Position numbers and translations under genes: made by a program. Under the pieces are notes generated by a model. It saw nothing but the letters and a program-made list of their open reading frames with translations, ran no database searches and was not told the DNA's origin. Shown here piece after piece: positions 1-10,819 of a stretch of 64,000 nt of DNA (positions within the stretch are counted from its first letter, which is position 1; each line of letters starts with the position of its first letter). The stretch is from Cognatilysobacter tabacisoli. GTDB taxonomy: Bacteria > Pseudomonadota > Gammaproteobacteria > Xanthomonadales > Xanthomonadaceae. Location of the stretch: the NCBI RefSeq assembly GCF_003586305.1, contig NZ_QXJI01000001.1, forward strand, positions 124,001-188,000. The letters run 5' to 3'.

Positions 1-281
1 TTGTGCTCTCGGACATGGCCCCCAATAAGAGCGGTGTGGACGCGGTCGACATGCCGCGCGCGATGTACCTGTCGGAGCTGGCGATGGATTTCGCCGACCA
101 GCACCTGCGGCCCGGCGGCACGTTCCTGATCAAGCTGTTCCAGGGCGTGGGGTTCGACGACTACGTCAAGGAGCTGCGCCGCCGTTACGACAAGGTGGCG
201 ATCCGCAAGCCCGAGGCCTCGCGCAAGCGGTCCCCGGAGGTGTACGCGCTGGCACAGGGCAAGCGGGTGCAGATCAAGTAG
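1..281 (+). CDS. rlmE: 23S rRNA (uridine-2'-O)-methyltransferase RlmE, C-terminal part (cut by window start)
   Basis: RlmE (FtsJ/RrmJ) methylates the 2'-O of U2552 in the A-loop of 23S rRNA as the 50S subunit matures. Only about the last 92 codons are present; the reading frame is open to the left edge (codons begin at base 3). Visible family signatures are [10 protein letters not shown] (motif IV with the catalytic Asp) and FLIKLFQG (with the catalytic Lys). The C-terminal [19 protein letters not shown] is the usual RlmE ending. It lies 153 bp upstream of ftsH on the same strand, the classic rlmE-ftsH pairing of gammaproteobacteria. The gtg at base 3 is internal, not a start. Confidence 0.95.
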   Translation, partial: VLSDMAPNKSGVDAVDMPRAMYLSELAMDFADQHLRPGGTFLIKLFQGVGFDDYVKELRRRYDKVAIRKPEASRKRSPEVYALAQGKRVQIK

Positions 282-434
282 GGTGGTCCGGCCGTCGTTC
301 TGGCGGCGGATCGCAGGATTCGAACGGCCCGTTCCAACGGCGGGCCGCACTGAACGGGATGCGGCGCACGTGCGGCGCATCTGGGCGGCCCAGGGCCGCG
401 TAAATGCAGGCGACTGCGGGATACAGAGAGCCGG

Positions 435-2333
<1,899 letters not shown>

Positions 2334-2356
2334 GCGCCACCGCAATGCGACGAGGG

Positions 2357-2381
2357 AAGGACGGCTCCGGCCGTCCTTTTT
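2357..2381 (+). terminator. Rho-independent terminator after ftsH
   Basis: Six-pair GC stem GGACGG/CCGTCC around a CTCCGG loop, followed by TTTTT. It sits 24 bp after the ftsH stop and before folP, so folP probably has its own promoter. Confidence 0.8.
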
Positions 2382-2509
2382 CTTGCCCGCCGGCTGCACC
2401 GCGCGGTCGATCTCGCCACGCATCAGGCGCGCGATAAGGCCGGGCGCCATCGCTGGCCGCATCGAACGGCTCCGGCTACGCTGCAGCGGCATCCGCCCGG
2501 AGTTCCGCC

Positions 2510-3409
2510 ATGTTCGACACCAGCCCGACCCTCGACTGCAACGGCCGCCGGCTGGTGCTCGATCGCACGCGGGTCATGGGCATCATCAACGTCACGCCCG
2601 ATTCGTTCTCCGACGGCGGGGACCACGCCGACGTCGACGCCGCGGTCGCCCACGGCCTGCAGCTGGTGGCCGAAGGTGCGGACCTGCTCGACATCGGCGG
2701 CGAATCGACGCGGCCCGGAGCCGGGGACGTCGCGCTGGACGAGGAGCTGCGACGCGTCGTGCCGGTGATCGAGCGGTTGGCGCGCGAAACGTCCGTGCCG
2801 ATCAGCGTCGACACCTCCAAGCCCGAGGTCATGCGCGCCGCGGTCGCGGCCGGCGCGGGGATGATCAACGACGTCTACGCGCTGCGCCGCGATGGCGCGC
2901 TCGAAGCAGCCGCCGCGCTCGGCGTATCGGTGGTGCTGATGCACATGCAGGGCGAGCCGCGATCGATGCAGGCCGCGCCGCAGTACGACGACGTGGTGGC
3001 CGAGGTGCACCGGTTCCTCGCCGAGCGGGTGTTCGCGGCGGAGATGGCCGGCATCGCCAAGCGCAACCTCGTCGTCGATCCCGGATTCGGCTTCGGCAAG
3101 GCCCGCGACCACAACCTGGCGCTGCTGGCGCAGCTCGAGCACTTCGGCAGCCTCGGCGTGCCGCTGCTCGCAGGCCTGTCGCGCAAGCGCACGATCGGCG
3201 AGCTGACCGGGCGCGAGGCTGCGCGTGATCGCGTGCACGGGTCGGTGGCGGCGCATCTGATCGCCGCGCAGCGCGGCGCGGCGATCGTGCGCGTGCACGA
3301 CGTCGCTGCGACCGTGGACGCACTCAAGGTCTGGGCCGCGGTCGACGCCGTCGCGCTGCCGCGGCAGGCCGCCGCTGCGCCGTCCGTTCGCTGGCCCGAC
3401 GACGACTGA
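2510..3409 (+). CDS. folP: Dihydropteroate synthase
   Basis: Condenses 6-hydroxymethyl-7,8-dihydropterin pyrophosphate with p-aminobenzoate to dihydropteroate in folate synthesis, and is the target of sulfonamides. The 299-residue protein has both family signatures: INVTPDSFSDGG (26-37) and DIGGESTRPGA (61-71), then SVDTSKPEV and the late LAGLSRKR and VHGSVAA motifs. ATG at 2510 follows CCGGAGTTCCGCC. A TACGCT -10-like hexamer lies at 2477-2482. The usual next gene of the enterobacterial cluster, glmM, is not present here; instead a repeat region and a convergent gene follow. Confidence 0.96.
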   Translation: MFDTSPTLDCNGRRLVLDRTRVMGIINVTPDSFSDGGDHADVDAAVAHGLQLVAEGADLLDIGGESTRPGAGDVALDEELRRVVPVIERLARETSVPISVDTSKPEVMRAAVAAGAGMINDVYALRRDGALEAAAALGVSVVLMHMQGEPRSMQAAPQYDDVVAEVHRFLAERVFAAEMAGIAKRNLVVDPGFGFGKARDHNLALLAQLEHFGSLGVPLLAGLSRKRTIGELTGREAARDRVHGSVAAHLIAAQRGAAIVRVHDVAATVDALKVWAAVDAVALPRQAAAAPSVRWPDDD

Positions 3410-3496
3410 AGCCGCGTCGGCACCGTCGCTGGGCAATTCCTCGCCAGTCGTCGCGCAGGCCCCACCACTGCAGGCGTGGAACCGCGTGTCCACGCG

Positions 3497-3534
3497 CTTG
3501 TCCCAATGCTTGTCCACAGGCGCTGGGAACAACC
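3497..3534. repeat. 38-bp palindromic repeat, copy 1
   Basis: CTTGTC, six variable bases, then an imperfect palindrome TTGTCC-A-CAG-GCG-CTG-G-GAACAA and CC. One mismatch in the outer arms. Would fold as a hairpin in RNA or single-stranded DNA. Confidence 0.65.
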
Positions 3535-3647
3535 GCGCGCATGCGGCCGGCGAGGGACCGGAATCAACCACTTGCGTGCGCTGGCGAAAAATCCGCCACG
3601 CGCGCGCACGCCTTGTCCCGCCTTGCTTGGGCTGCGCTTCGCCATGA

Positions 3648-3685
3648 CTTGTCCCGCGGGTTCTCCACAGGCGCTGGGGAAAACC
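3648..3685. repeat. 38-bp palindromic repeat, copy 2
   Basis: Same layout as copy 1: CTTGTC, six variable bases, then TTCTCC-A-CAG-GCG-CTG-G-GGAAAA and CC. One mismatch in the outer arms. Confidence 0.65.
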
Positions 3686-3797
3686 TCCACGCCGCATCGT
3701 TGACGGCGCGGGCGGGGCGCCCGGCGGACGTGGTGAAGATTTCGCCACCGCTGCTGCGGGCCGCGCCCCGTCAGGCGCCGGGCACGTTCGTCCCGGA

Positions 3798-3835
3798 CTT
3801 GTCAGACGGCTTGTCCACAGACGCTGGGGACAACC
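3798..3835. repeat. 38-bp palindromic repeat, copy 3
   Basis: Best-preserved copy: CTTGTC, six variable bases, then TTGTCC-A-CAG-ACG-CTG-G-GGACAA and CC. The outer arms pair perfectly. It ends only a few bases from the stop codon of the convergent AlkB-type gene, so it may also act as that gene's 3' hairpin. Confidence 0.7.
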
Positions 3836-3840
3836 TCAGG

Positions 3841-4917
3841 TCAGGCGTCGGCACGGCGCCGCAGCGCGTGCGCGCGCGGGTCGATCCAGTGGAACCACAG
3901 CGGCGGAACCAGCGCCAGCACGAACATCGCCGCGTAGCCGCCGGGCAGCTGCGGCGCGTCGGCATGGTGGCGCAGGATCGCGTAGCCCCGCCGCGGGAAC
4001 GCGTGGTGGTCGGAGTGGCGCTGCAGCTGGAACAGCAGCAGGTTGCTCAGCGCGTAGTCGGCGTTCCAGCTGTGCAGGTGGGTGGTGCGTTCGTAGCGGC
4101 CGTCGGCTTCGCGCCGGCGCTCCAGCCCGTAGTGCTCGACGTAGTTGATGATCTCCAGCGACGCGGCCGCGCCCACGCCCTGCAGCACGAAGAACGCCAG
4201 GCCGGCGACGCCCAGCCACAGTCCCATCGCCGCGGCGAACCCGGCCCACAGCAGCGACCAGCCGAGCAGTTCGTTGCGCCAGTGCCACCACGGCCGCCCG
4301 CGCTCGCGCAGCCGCTGGGCCTCCAGTCGCCACGCGCTCGACGTGTTGCGCAGCAGCGCGCGCGGCAGGAATGACCACACCGACTGGCCGAGCCGCGCGC
4401 TCGACGCGTCCTCCGGCGTGGCGACGTGGACGTGGTGGCCGCGCAGGTGCTCGACCTTGAAACCGTGGTAGCCGACGCTGGCCAGCAGCACGCCGCCGGC
4501 GGCCTGTTCGATCCGACCCGGCTTGTGGATCAGCTCATGCGCGGTGTTGATCGCGAGCACGCCGCTGACGACGCCCTGCGACAGCAGCCAGCCCGCCGCG
4601 CCCGCCGGACCCAGCGTCGCGTGCGCGAACCAATGGCCGGACCAGGCCAGCAGCGCCAGCTGCACCGGCACGCACGCCAGCGTCAGGCCGACGAACCACG
4701 GGTGCCGAGCGGTCCGCGCCTCGCGTTCGACCGCCACGTTGGCCGGGTCGTGGCCGAGCGCGTAGTCGGCCAGCGGCAGCAGCAGGAACAGGAAGAACAG
4801 CGGGAACCATGCCGCCACCTCGCGCGGCACGCCGGTGGCCGCCAGCCACGCGGCCGCCGGCATCAGGACCGGCACGACGAACACCAGCAGGAACGCGAGG
4901 GCTTTCGTCCGCGGCAT
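3841..4917 (-). CDS. AlkB-type alkane 1-monooxygenase / membrane fatty-acid hydroxylase family protein
   Basis: Integral-membrane non-haem di-iron hydroxylase; in characterised AlkB enzymes it oxidises the terminal carbon of n-alkanes with electrons from rubredoxin. The 358-residue protein has all histidine boxes: HELIHK (127-132), EHLRGHHVHVATPED (156-170), NYVEHYGL (258-265) and LQRHSDHHAFPRRGY (298-312), with hydrophobic segments around 5-27, 36-52, 77-92, 105-123, 218-246 and 329-342. The box spacing is that of AlkB rather than of ordinary desaturases. No rubredoxin or rubredoxin reductase lies in the window, so the true substrate is unknown. Convergent with folP and divergent from the symporter gene. 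Confidence 0.85.
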   Translation of the reverse strand: MPRTKALAFLLVFVVPVLMPAAAWLAATGVPREVAAWFPLFFLFLLLPLADYALGHDPANVAVEREARTARHPWFVGLTLACVPVQLALLAWSGHWFAHATLGPAGAAGWLLSQGVVSGVLAINTAHELIHKPGRIEQAAGGVLLASVGYHGFKVEHLRGHHVHVATPEDASSARLGQSVWSFLPRALLRNTSSAWRLEAQRLRERGRPWWHWRNELLGWSLLWAGFAAAMGLWLGVAGLAFFVLQGVGAAASLEIINYVEHYGLERRREADGRYERTTHLHSWNADYALSNLLLFQLQRHSDHHAFPRRGYAILRHHADAPQLPGGYAAMFVLALVPPLWFHWIDPRAHALRRRADA

Positions 4918-5026
4918 GGCTCCCTCCGGTCCGCCCCGGGGCGGGGCACGCGCCGAGCATACGCCGGCGTCGAGCGCGCGCAGTGGCGCCGGTTATGCTG
5001 CGCGCTGCCCGAGCCGAGCCCCGCCG

Positions 5027-6532
5027 ATGACCTGGTCCCCGCTGCACATCACCTTCGCGGTCTACATCCTGGCGGTCATCGCGATCGGCTTCATCGCGTG
5101 GCGCGCGACGCGCAGCTTCGACGACTACATCCTCGGCGGCCGCTCGCTCGGCAGCTTCGTGACCGCGATGTCGGCCGGCGCGTCGGACATGAGCGGCTGG
5201 CTGCTGATGGGCCTGCCCGGCGCGCTGTACCTGGGCGGCGTGTCGGAGGCGTGGATCGCGATCGGGCTGGTCATCGGCGCGTGGGCGAACTGGAAGTACG
5301 TCGCCGGACCGCTGCGCGTGTACACCGAGCGCACCGAGAACGCGCTGACGCTGCCGGACTACTTCACCCACCGCTTCGAAGACCGCCAGCGCGTGCTGCG
5401 GGTGCTGTCGGCGGTGGTGATCCTGGTGTTCTTCGCGGTGTACTGCGCCTCCGGCATCGTCGCCGGTGCGCGGCTGTTCGAGAGCGTGTTCAACGTGCCC
5501 TACGCACAGGCGCTGTGGCTGGGCGCGTTCGCGACGATCCTGTACACGCTGGTCGGCGGCTTCCTCGCGGTCAGCTGGACCGACACCATGCAGGCGACGC
5601 TGATGATCTTCGCGCTGATCCTGACGCCGGTCGCGGTGCTGATCAGCCTCGGCGGGGTGGCGCCGAGCCTGGCGATGGTCGAGCAGGTCGACCCGGCCAA
5701 GCTCGACTGGTTCAAGGGCGGCGCGCTCGGCGCGGTCGGCATCGTGTCGCTGCTGGCGTGGGGACTGGGCTACTTCGGCCAGCCGCACATCCTGGCGCGC
5801 TTCATGGCCGCCGACAGCCTCGGCACGATCCCGGCCGCGCGCCGCATCGGCATGACGTGGATGGTGCTGTGCCTGGCCGGCGCGATGGCGGTCGGATTCT
5901 TCGGCATCGCGTACTTCGCCGCGCATCCGGAGCAGGGCGGCATGGTCCGCGAGAACCACGAGCGCGTGTTCATCGCGCTGGCCGGCGTGCTGTTCAATCC
6001 GTGGATCGCCGGCGTGCTGCTGTCGGCGATCCTCGCAGCGATCATGAGCACGCTGTCGTGCCAGCTGCTGGTGTGCTCGAGCGCGCTGACCGAGGACCTG
6101 TACAAGGGCTTCCTGCGGCCGGCGGCGAGCCAGCGCGAGCTGGTGTGGTTCGGCCGGGCGATGGTCGGGCTCGTGGCGCTCGTGGCGATCTGGATCGCGC
6201 GCGACCCCGACAGCCGCGTGCTCGGACTGGTGTCGTACGCGTGGGCCGGCTTCGGCGCAGCGTTCGGCCCGGTCGTGCTGCTGTCGCTGTTCTGGGGGCG
6301 CATGACCCGCAACGGCGCGCTGGCCGGCGTGGTCGTCGGCGCGGTCACGGTGATCGCGTGGAAGCAGGTGGCGGTCGGGCAGATGGGCAGCGCGCTGTAC
6401 GAGATCGTGCCGGGCTTCATCGCCGCCACGGTCGCGATCGTGGTCGTCAGCCTGCTCGGGCGCGCCCCGGGCGCCGCGATCGCGACGCGCCACGCGCAGG
6501 TGCGCGAGACCCTCGCCGAGCAGGGCTACTGA
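5027..6532 (+). CDS. putP: Sodium/proline symporter family (SSS) transporter, PutP-like
   Basis: Inner-membrane Na+:solute symporter; the PutP subgroup imports proline. The 501-residue product has about 12-13 hydrophobic helices, the N-terminal signature [20 protein letters not shown] with the Ser-rich Na+/substrate region, and the family length. The ATG at 5027 is chosen because the first helix begins seven residues later; an in-frame start at 4835 would add 64 residues with no homologous character and would run into the upstream divergent gene. A TATGCT -10-like hexamer lies at 4994-4999. Proline as substrate is inferred from overall resemblance. Confidence 0.88.
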   Translation: MTWSPLHITFAVYILAVIAIGFIAWRATRSFDDYILGGRSLGSFVTAMSAGASDMSGWLLMGLPGALYLGGVSEAWIAIGLVIGAWANWKYVAGPLRVYTERTENALTLPDYFTHRFEDRQRVLRVLSAVVILVFFAVYCASGIVAGARLFESVFNVPYAQALWLGAFATILYTLVGGFLAVSWTDTMQATLMIFALILTPVAVLISLGGVAPSLAMVEQVDPAKLDWFKGGALGAVGIVSLLAWGLGYFGQPHILARFMAADSLGTIPAARRIGMTWMVLCLAGAMAVGFFGIAYFAAHPEQGGMVRENHERVFIALAGVLFNPWIAGVLLSAILAAIMSTLSCQLLVCSSALTEDLYKGFLRPAASQRELVWFGRAMVGLVALVAIWIARDPDSRVLGLVSYAWAGFGAAFGPVVLLSLFWGRMTRNGALAGVVVGAVTVIAWKQVAVGQMGSALYEIVPGFIAATVAIVVVSLLGRAPGAAIATRHAQVRETLAEQGY

Positions 6533-6575
6533 CGCGGCGCCGCGAGCCGCGCGAACGCGACTGGAGCCGAGGTCG

Positions 6576-7535
6576 ATGGGCCTGGACCTGCGCCCCGACG
6601 CGATAGCGCTGATGGGCCCGACCGCGTCGGGCAAGACGGCGCTTGCGCTGGAGTGGGCGCAGCGGCTCGGCGGCGAGATCGTCAGCGTCGACTCGGCGCT
6701 GGTGTACCGCGGGCTCGACATCGGCGCGGCCAAGCCGACCCGCGACGAACAGGCGCGCGTGCCGCACCACCTGCTGGACCTGCGCGCGCCGTGGCAGCCG
6801 TACTCGGCGGCGGAGTTCGCCGTCGACGCGCGCGCGGCGATGGCCGCCATCTCCGCGCGCGGCCGCATCCCGATCCTCGCCGGCGGCACCGGGCTGTACT
6901 TCCACGCGCTGCTGCACGGGCTGTCGGACATGCCCGAAGCCGACGCGGCGACGCGCGCGCGGCTGGAGGCGGAGGCAGCGGAGCGCGGCTGGGCGGCGCT
7001 GCATGCCGAGTTGGCGGGCGTCGACCCGATCGCCGCCGCGCGCATCCACGCCACCGACGCGCAGCGCATCCAGCGCGCGCTCGAGGTGTACCGGCTGTCG
7101 GGCCGAACGATCACCGACTGGCGGCGCGCGCCATCGTCGACGCCGCCGCTGGGTTTCCGCGTGCTGAAGCTGGTGTTGGCGCCGGCCGACCGCGCGCTAC
7201 TGCACGAACGCATCGCGCGCCGGTTCGACCAGATGCTCGCCGGCGGCTTCCTCGACGAGGTCCGCGCGCTGCGCGCGATGCCGGAACTGCAGGCGCACCC
7301 GCGGCCGCTCGACCTGCCCGCGCTGCGGGCGGTCGGCTACCGCCAAGCCTGGGAGCACCTCGACGGTGCGTACGGCCTCGATGCGCTGCGCGAGCGCGGC
7401 ATCCACGCCACGCGCCAGCTGGCGAAGCGCCAGCTGACGTGGCTGCGTGGGCAGCTCGACGCGCGCTGGTTCGATCCGCTGGCCGGGCGCGATCGCCTGG
7501 AGCAGGCGCTGGCGCTATTCCTCGGCGCGCGCTGA
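6576..7535 (+). CDS. miaA: tRNA dimethylallyltransferase
   Basis: Transfers the dimethylallyl group from DMAPP to A37 of tRNAs that read UNN codons. The 319-residue protein carries the P-loop GPTASGKT (14-21), [19 protein letters not shown] for substrate binding, [17 protein letters not shown], and [17 protein letters not shown] at 6576 follows CTGGAGCCGAGGTCG. It is the first gene of the miaA-hfq-hflX-hflK-hflC block, conserved from enterobacteria to xanthomonads. Confidence 0.97.
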   Translation: MGLDLRPDAIALMGPTASGKTALALEWAQRLGGEIVSVDSALVYRGLDIGAAKPTRDEQARVPHHLLDLRAPWQPYSAAEFAVDARAAMAAISARGRIPILAGGTGLYFHALLHGLSDMPEADAATRARLEAEAAERGWAALHAELAGVDPIAAARIHATDAQRIQRALEVYRLSGRTITDWRRAPSSTPPLGFRVLKLVLAPADRALLHERIARRFDQMLAGGFLDEVRALRAMPELQAHPRPLDLPALRAVGYRQAWEHLDGAYGLDALRERGIHATRQLAKRQLTWLRGQLDARWFDPLAGRDRLEQALALFLGAR

Positions 7536-7700
7536 AACGCGGCGCGCGTGCAATCCCGGGCGGGCGTCGCAGTCCCGCGCTGGCGCCGGATCGCGCCAAG
7601 CCCGATTGCGCTACCATCGGGCCGTTGCCGCTGCGGGGACAGCGCGGCGACGCGGCCATCGGGCCGGCCTAATAACTAGAACCAGCTGGGGAATATTGCG

Positions 7701-7979
7701 ATGTCCAAGGGGCAATCTTTGCAGGACCCGTTCCTGAACGCGCTGCGTCGCGAACGCGTTCCGGTGTCGGTCTACCTCGTCAACGGCATCAAGCTGCAGG
7801 GCACGATCGAGTCGTTCGACCAGTTCGTCGTGCTGCTGCGCAATACCGTCAGCCAGATGGTCTACAAGCACGCGATATCCACCGTCGTCCCGGCGCGCAA
7901 CGTGCGCGTCGGACCCGGCGGCGGGTACGTGCAGCCGGGCGACGGCAGCAGCGAGCCGGACGCCGACGACGCCGAGTAG
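7701..7979 (+). CDS. hfq: RNA chaperone Hfq
   Basis: Ring-shaped Sm-like hexamer that pairs small RNAs with mRNAs. The 92-residue protein begins [20 protein letters not shown], holds Sm1 ([20 protein letters not shown]) and the Sm2 hallmark YKHAIST, and ends in an acidic tail [10 protein letters not shown], a common Hfq tail type. Start ATG at 7701 follows GGGGAATATTGCG. A TACCAT -10-like hexamer is at 7612-7617 in the miaA-hfq gap, so hfq may have its own promoter besides read-through from miaA. Confidence 0.98.
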   Translation: MSKGQSLQDPFLNALRRERVPVSVYLVNGIKLQGTIESFDQFVVLLRNTVSQMVYKHAISTVVPARNVRVGPGGGYVQPGDGSSEPDADDAE

Positions 7980-8151
7980 GCGTTTGCCGACGGCGACCGG
8001 ACCTGCGCTCGGGCGCGGTGCAACGCGGGCCCGGCGCGCGCCGCCGGGCCCGGTCCATCGCCACCGTTCGTCCGGGCCGTCTTGAAGCGGGGCGGCGGCG
8101 CCCCCATTGCTGCGGAACCCCGGTGGCGGGGACCGGAGCAGAATCCCCCGA

Positions 8152-9564
8152 ATGTTCGAACGTTCCCGCAAGGGTGAAAACGCGCTGTTGATCCAGACCC
8201 ACGCCGGCGGCCCGCCGGACGACGGAGTGCTGGAGGAATTCATCGACCTGGCCCGCTCGGCCGGCGCCACCGTGGCGACGGTGCTGACCGCGCGCATCGA
8301 CAAGCCCAACGCCGCGATGCTGATCGGCAGCGGCAAGCTGGAGGAGGTCAAGGCCGCGGCCGACGCGACCGGCGCCGACCTGGTGCTCGTCAACCATCCG
8401 CTCAGCCCCGGCCAGGAGCGCAACCTCGAGAAGGCGCTGCAGCGCCGCGTGGTCGACCGCACCGGCCTGATCCTCGACATCTTCAGCCAGCGCGCGCACA
8501 GCGCCGAGGGCAAGCTGCAGGTCGAACTCGCCCAGCTCAAGCACATGGCCACGCGGCTGGTGCGCGGCTGGACCCACCTGGAGCGCCAGCGCGGCGGTTC
8601 GATCGGCCTGCGCGGCCCGGGTGAGACCCAGCTCGAGACCGACCGCCGGCTGCTGCAGAAGCGCGTCGAGCAGCTGCAGAAGCGGCTCGACAAGGTCGAG
8701 GTCCAGCGCACGCAGATGCGCCGCGCGCGCGTGCGCAGCGCGCTGCCGCGCGTCGCGCTGGTCGGCTACACGAACGCCGGCAAGTCCACGCTGTTCAACG
8801 CGCTGACCGGCGCCGAGGCCTACGCCGACGATCGCCTGTTCGCCACGCTCGACCCGACCGTGCGCCGGATCGAGCTGTCCGGCGGCAGCGCGGTGCTGGC
8901 CGACACGGTCGGCTTCGTGCGCGACCTGCCGCACGAACTGGTTGCGGCGTTCCGCTCGACCCTGTCGGAGGCGCGCGAGGCCGACCTGCTGCTGCACGTC
9001 GTCGACGCCGCCGACCCGCTGCGCGACGAGCGCATCGCCCAAGTCGACGCGGTGCTGGCCGAGGTCGGCGCCGGCGACCTGCCGCAGCTGCTGGTGTTCA
9101 ACAAGATCGACAAGCTCGCGCGCGCCGGAATGCCGGACGCGTCGCCGACCGATGGCGCGGTGCCGGCGGACGAAGCCGTCGCGGCGGGTGACGACCCGTC
9201 CCTGCCGCCGGTATCGCCGCGCCACGACCGCCCGGCCGATGGCCGCCAGCGCGTGTGGCTGTCGGCGCGCGAGCGCGACGGGCTTGACCTGCTGCGCGCC
9301 GCGCTCGGCGAGGCGCTCGAGCTGCGCCACCTGCGCGGCGACCTGCGCATTCCGCCGGAGGCCGCGCGCCTGCGGGCGCGGCTGCACGAGCTGGGCGCGG
9401 TCGAGTCGGAAACCGGCGACGAAGCGGGCTGGAACGTCACGGTCGACCTGGCCGTCGCCGATGCCCAGCGCCTGTTCGTGCAGCCGCACGGCGAATGGCT
9501 GCGGCCGCTGCTGGAGACCCTGCCGGTCGACGACGCCGATGCCGCATGGCGGGTGCCGGCCTGA
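8152..9564 (+). CDS. hflX: Ribosome-rescue GTPase HflX
   Basis: Binds the 50S subunit and splits stalled or heat-damaged 70S ribosomes. The 470-residue product has the HflX N-domain, a glycine-rich linker RQRGGSIGLRGPGETQLETD, and G motifs GYTNAGKST (205-213), DTVGF and NKID. ATG 8152 has GGAG 14 bases upstream and matches the usual N-terminus; an in-frame start at 8107 adds residues without family character. The stretch between NKID and the C-domain (around 325-365) is an insert rich in Asp, Ala and Pro that looks like a variable linker. Part of the hfq-hflXKC block. Confidence 0.95.
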   Translation: MFERSRKGENALLIQTHAGGPPDDGVLEEFIDLARSAGATVATVLTARIDKPNAAMLIGSGKLEEVKAAADATGADLVLVNHPLSPGQERNLEKALQRRVVDRTGLILDIFSQRAHSAEGKLQVELAQLKHMATRLVRGWTHLERQRGGSIGLRGPGETQLETDRRLLQKRVEQLQKRLDKVEVQRTQMRRARVRSALPRVALVGYTNAGKSTLFNALTGAEAYADDRLFATLDPTVRRIELSGGSAVLADTVGFVRDLPHELVAAFRSTLSEAREADLLLHVVDAADPLRDERIAQVDAVLAEVGAGDLPQLLVFNKIDKLARAGMPDASPTDGAVPADEAVAAGDDPSLPPVSPRHDRPADGRQRVWLSARERDGLDLLRAALGEALELRHLRGDLRIPPEAARLRARLHELGAVESETGDEAGWNVTVDLAVADAQRLFVQPHGEWLRPLLETLPVDDADAAWRVPA

Positions 9565-9706
9565 TCCGGCGCGCCGGTTCGCACGTACCTGCTGCACTCC
9601 CGGCGTTTGCTTGAGGCGCTAGGGGCCCCCACCTAGAATCGAACCTTCGTGCCAACCGGCGCGCGCGGCACCCACGGACGGGGCGCGACACCTCTGAGGA
9701 GCAGGC

Positions 9707-10819
9707 ATGGCCTGGAACACCCCTGGCAGTGACAATTCCGGCGGCAGCAACCGCCCGCCGCGGTCGCGACGACCGGGCAACCGCGGGCTGGACCAGCTGC
9801 TGGACCCGCTGCGCGGCCTGTTCGGCGGCGCCGGCGGCGGCGACGGGATCTGGCGCTGGGTCGCGATCGTGCTCGGCCTGTGGGTGCTGTTCAACTCGTT
9901 CGTGCTGATCACCGAACAGCAGCGCGGCGTGGTGCTGCGCTTCGGCCAGTTCGCCCGCGTGCTGCAGCCGGGCCCGCACCTGAAGGCGCCGTGGCCGATC
10001 GAGCGGGTCACCAAGGTCAACGCGACCGAGATCAAGACGTTCAGCGAGACGGTGCCGGTGCTGACCAGCGACGAGAACATCGTCAACGTCGCGATCAACG
10101 TCCAGTACAAGATCGGCGACCCGCAGCAGTATCTGTTCGGCACCCGCAACGGCGATGAGGTCCTCAAGCAGGCCACGCTGAGCACCGTGCGCGAGCAGGT
10201 CGGCCGCGCCACGCTCGACACCGTGCTCGGCGCGCGCGCGCAGCTGGGTGCGGCCTCCGAGCGGCAACTGCAGCGCTCGCTCGACACCTACCGCACCGGG
10301 CTGCTGGTCACCGAACTCAACCTCCCCGACGCGCGGCCGCCGCAGGAGGTCAAGCCGGCGTTCGACGACGTCAACAGCGCGCAGCAGGACAAGGAGCGCC
10401 TGATCAGCGAATCGCGCGCGTACGCCGCCAAGATCGTGCCCGAGGCCCGCGGTGAGGCGGCGCGCACCCGCACCGTCGCCGAGGGCTACAAGGCGTCGGC
10501 GATCGCGCGCGCCACCGGTGATGCGCAGCGCTTCTCGCTGCTGGTCGACGAGTACAAGGCCGCGCCGGAAGTCACCCGCAAGCGGCTGTGGCTCGACACC
10601 GTGCAGCAGGTGCTCGCCGACAACCGCACCATCGTCGGCGGCGATTCGCGCCAGCTGATCTACGTGCCGATGGACGGGCAGGGCGGCAACCGCGCCGCCG
10701 GCCCGGCCCCGGCTCTGACGCCGGAGCTGCTCGGCCCGGTCACCTCCACCCCGCAGGCGCAGGACACCCGTCCGGCGCGCGACGCGCGCCCGAACGGCCG
10801 CGAGGAGTCCACCCGATGA
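9707..10819 (+). CDS. hflK: FtsH modulator HflK (SPFH family)
   Basis: Inner-membrane SPFH/prohibitin protein that forms a large periplasmic cage with HflC around FtsH and restrains its proteolysis. The 370-residue protein has a Gly/Asn/Arg-rich cytoplasmic N-terminus, one membrane helix (about 46-66), then the SPFH domain (EQQRGVVLRFGQFARVLQPG onwards) and a charged helical region with ALSTVRE-type and ARGEAARTR segments. ATG 9707 follows GAGGAGCAGGC. It overlaps hflC by four bases (ATGA), so the two are translationally coupled. Confidence 0.97.
   Translation: MAWNTPGSDNSGGSNRPPRSRRPGNRGLDQLLDPLRGLFGGAGGGDGIWRWVAIVLGLWVLFNSFVLITEQQRGVVLRFGQFARVLQPGPHLKAPWPIERVTKVNATEIKTFSETVPVLTSDENIVNVAINVQYKIGDPQQYLFGTRNGDEVLKQATLSTVREQVGRATLDTVLGARAQLGAASERQLQRSLDTYRTGLLVTELNLPDARPPQEVKPAFDDVNSAQQDKERLISESRAYAAKIVPEARGEAARTRTVAEGYKASAIARATGDAQRFSLLVDEYKAAPEVTRKRLWLDTVQQVLADNRTIVGGDSRQLIYVPMDGQGGNRAAGPAPALTPELLGPVTSTPQAQDTRPARDARPNGREESTR

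Larger units (their letters stand above)
3410..3840. repeat. Non-coding region of about 150-bp degenerate tandem units carrying palindromic repeats
   Basis: This 431-bp gap between the convergent genes folP and the AlkB-type hydroxylase has no credible gene. Its landmark is a 38-bp palindromic element at 3497, 3648 and 3798, that is at spacings of 151 and 150 bp. Between the elements other pieces also recur at the same offset, for example GAAAAATCCGCC near 3586 and GAAGATTTCGCC near 3736, and a partial unit seems to begin near 3427. The whole gap therefore looks like about 2.5 decayed copies of one unit rather than scattered hairpins. Confidence 0.65.

Noticed and set aside
300-330. Possible tRNA 3' half on the minus strand (GTTCGAATCC, also near 63908)
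   Set aside because: The T-loop-like string is there, but the flanking bases do not pair as a T-stem and no acceptor, D or anticodon arm can be drawn.
3497-3835. Replication origin with DnaA boxes
   Set aside because: TTGTCCACA resembles a DnaA box, but there is no AT-rich unwinding region, no dnaA/dnaN/gyrB nearby, and the motif is part of a larger dyad.
4535-7213. An 892-codon frame on the minus strand
   Set aside because: Antisense to putP and miaA; low-complexity Arg/Ala/His sequence with no domain.
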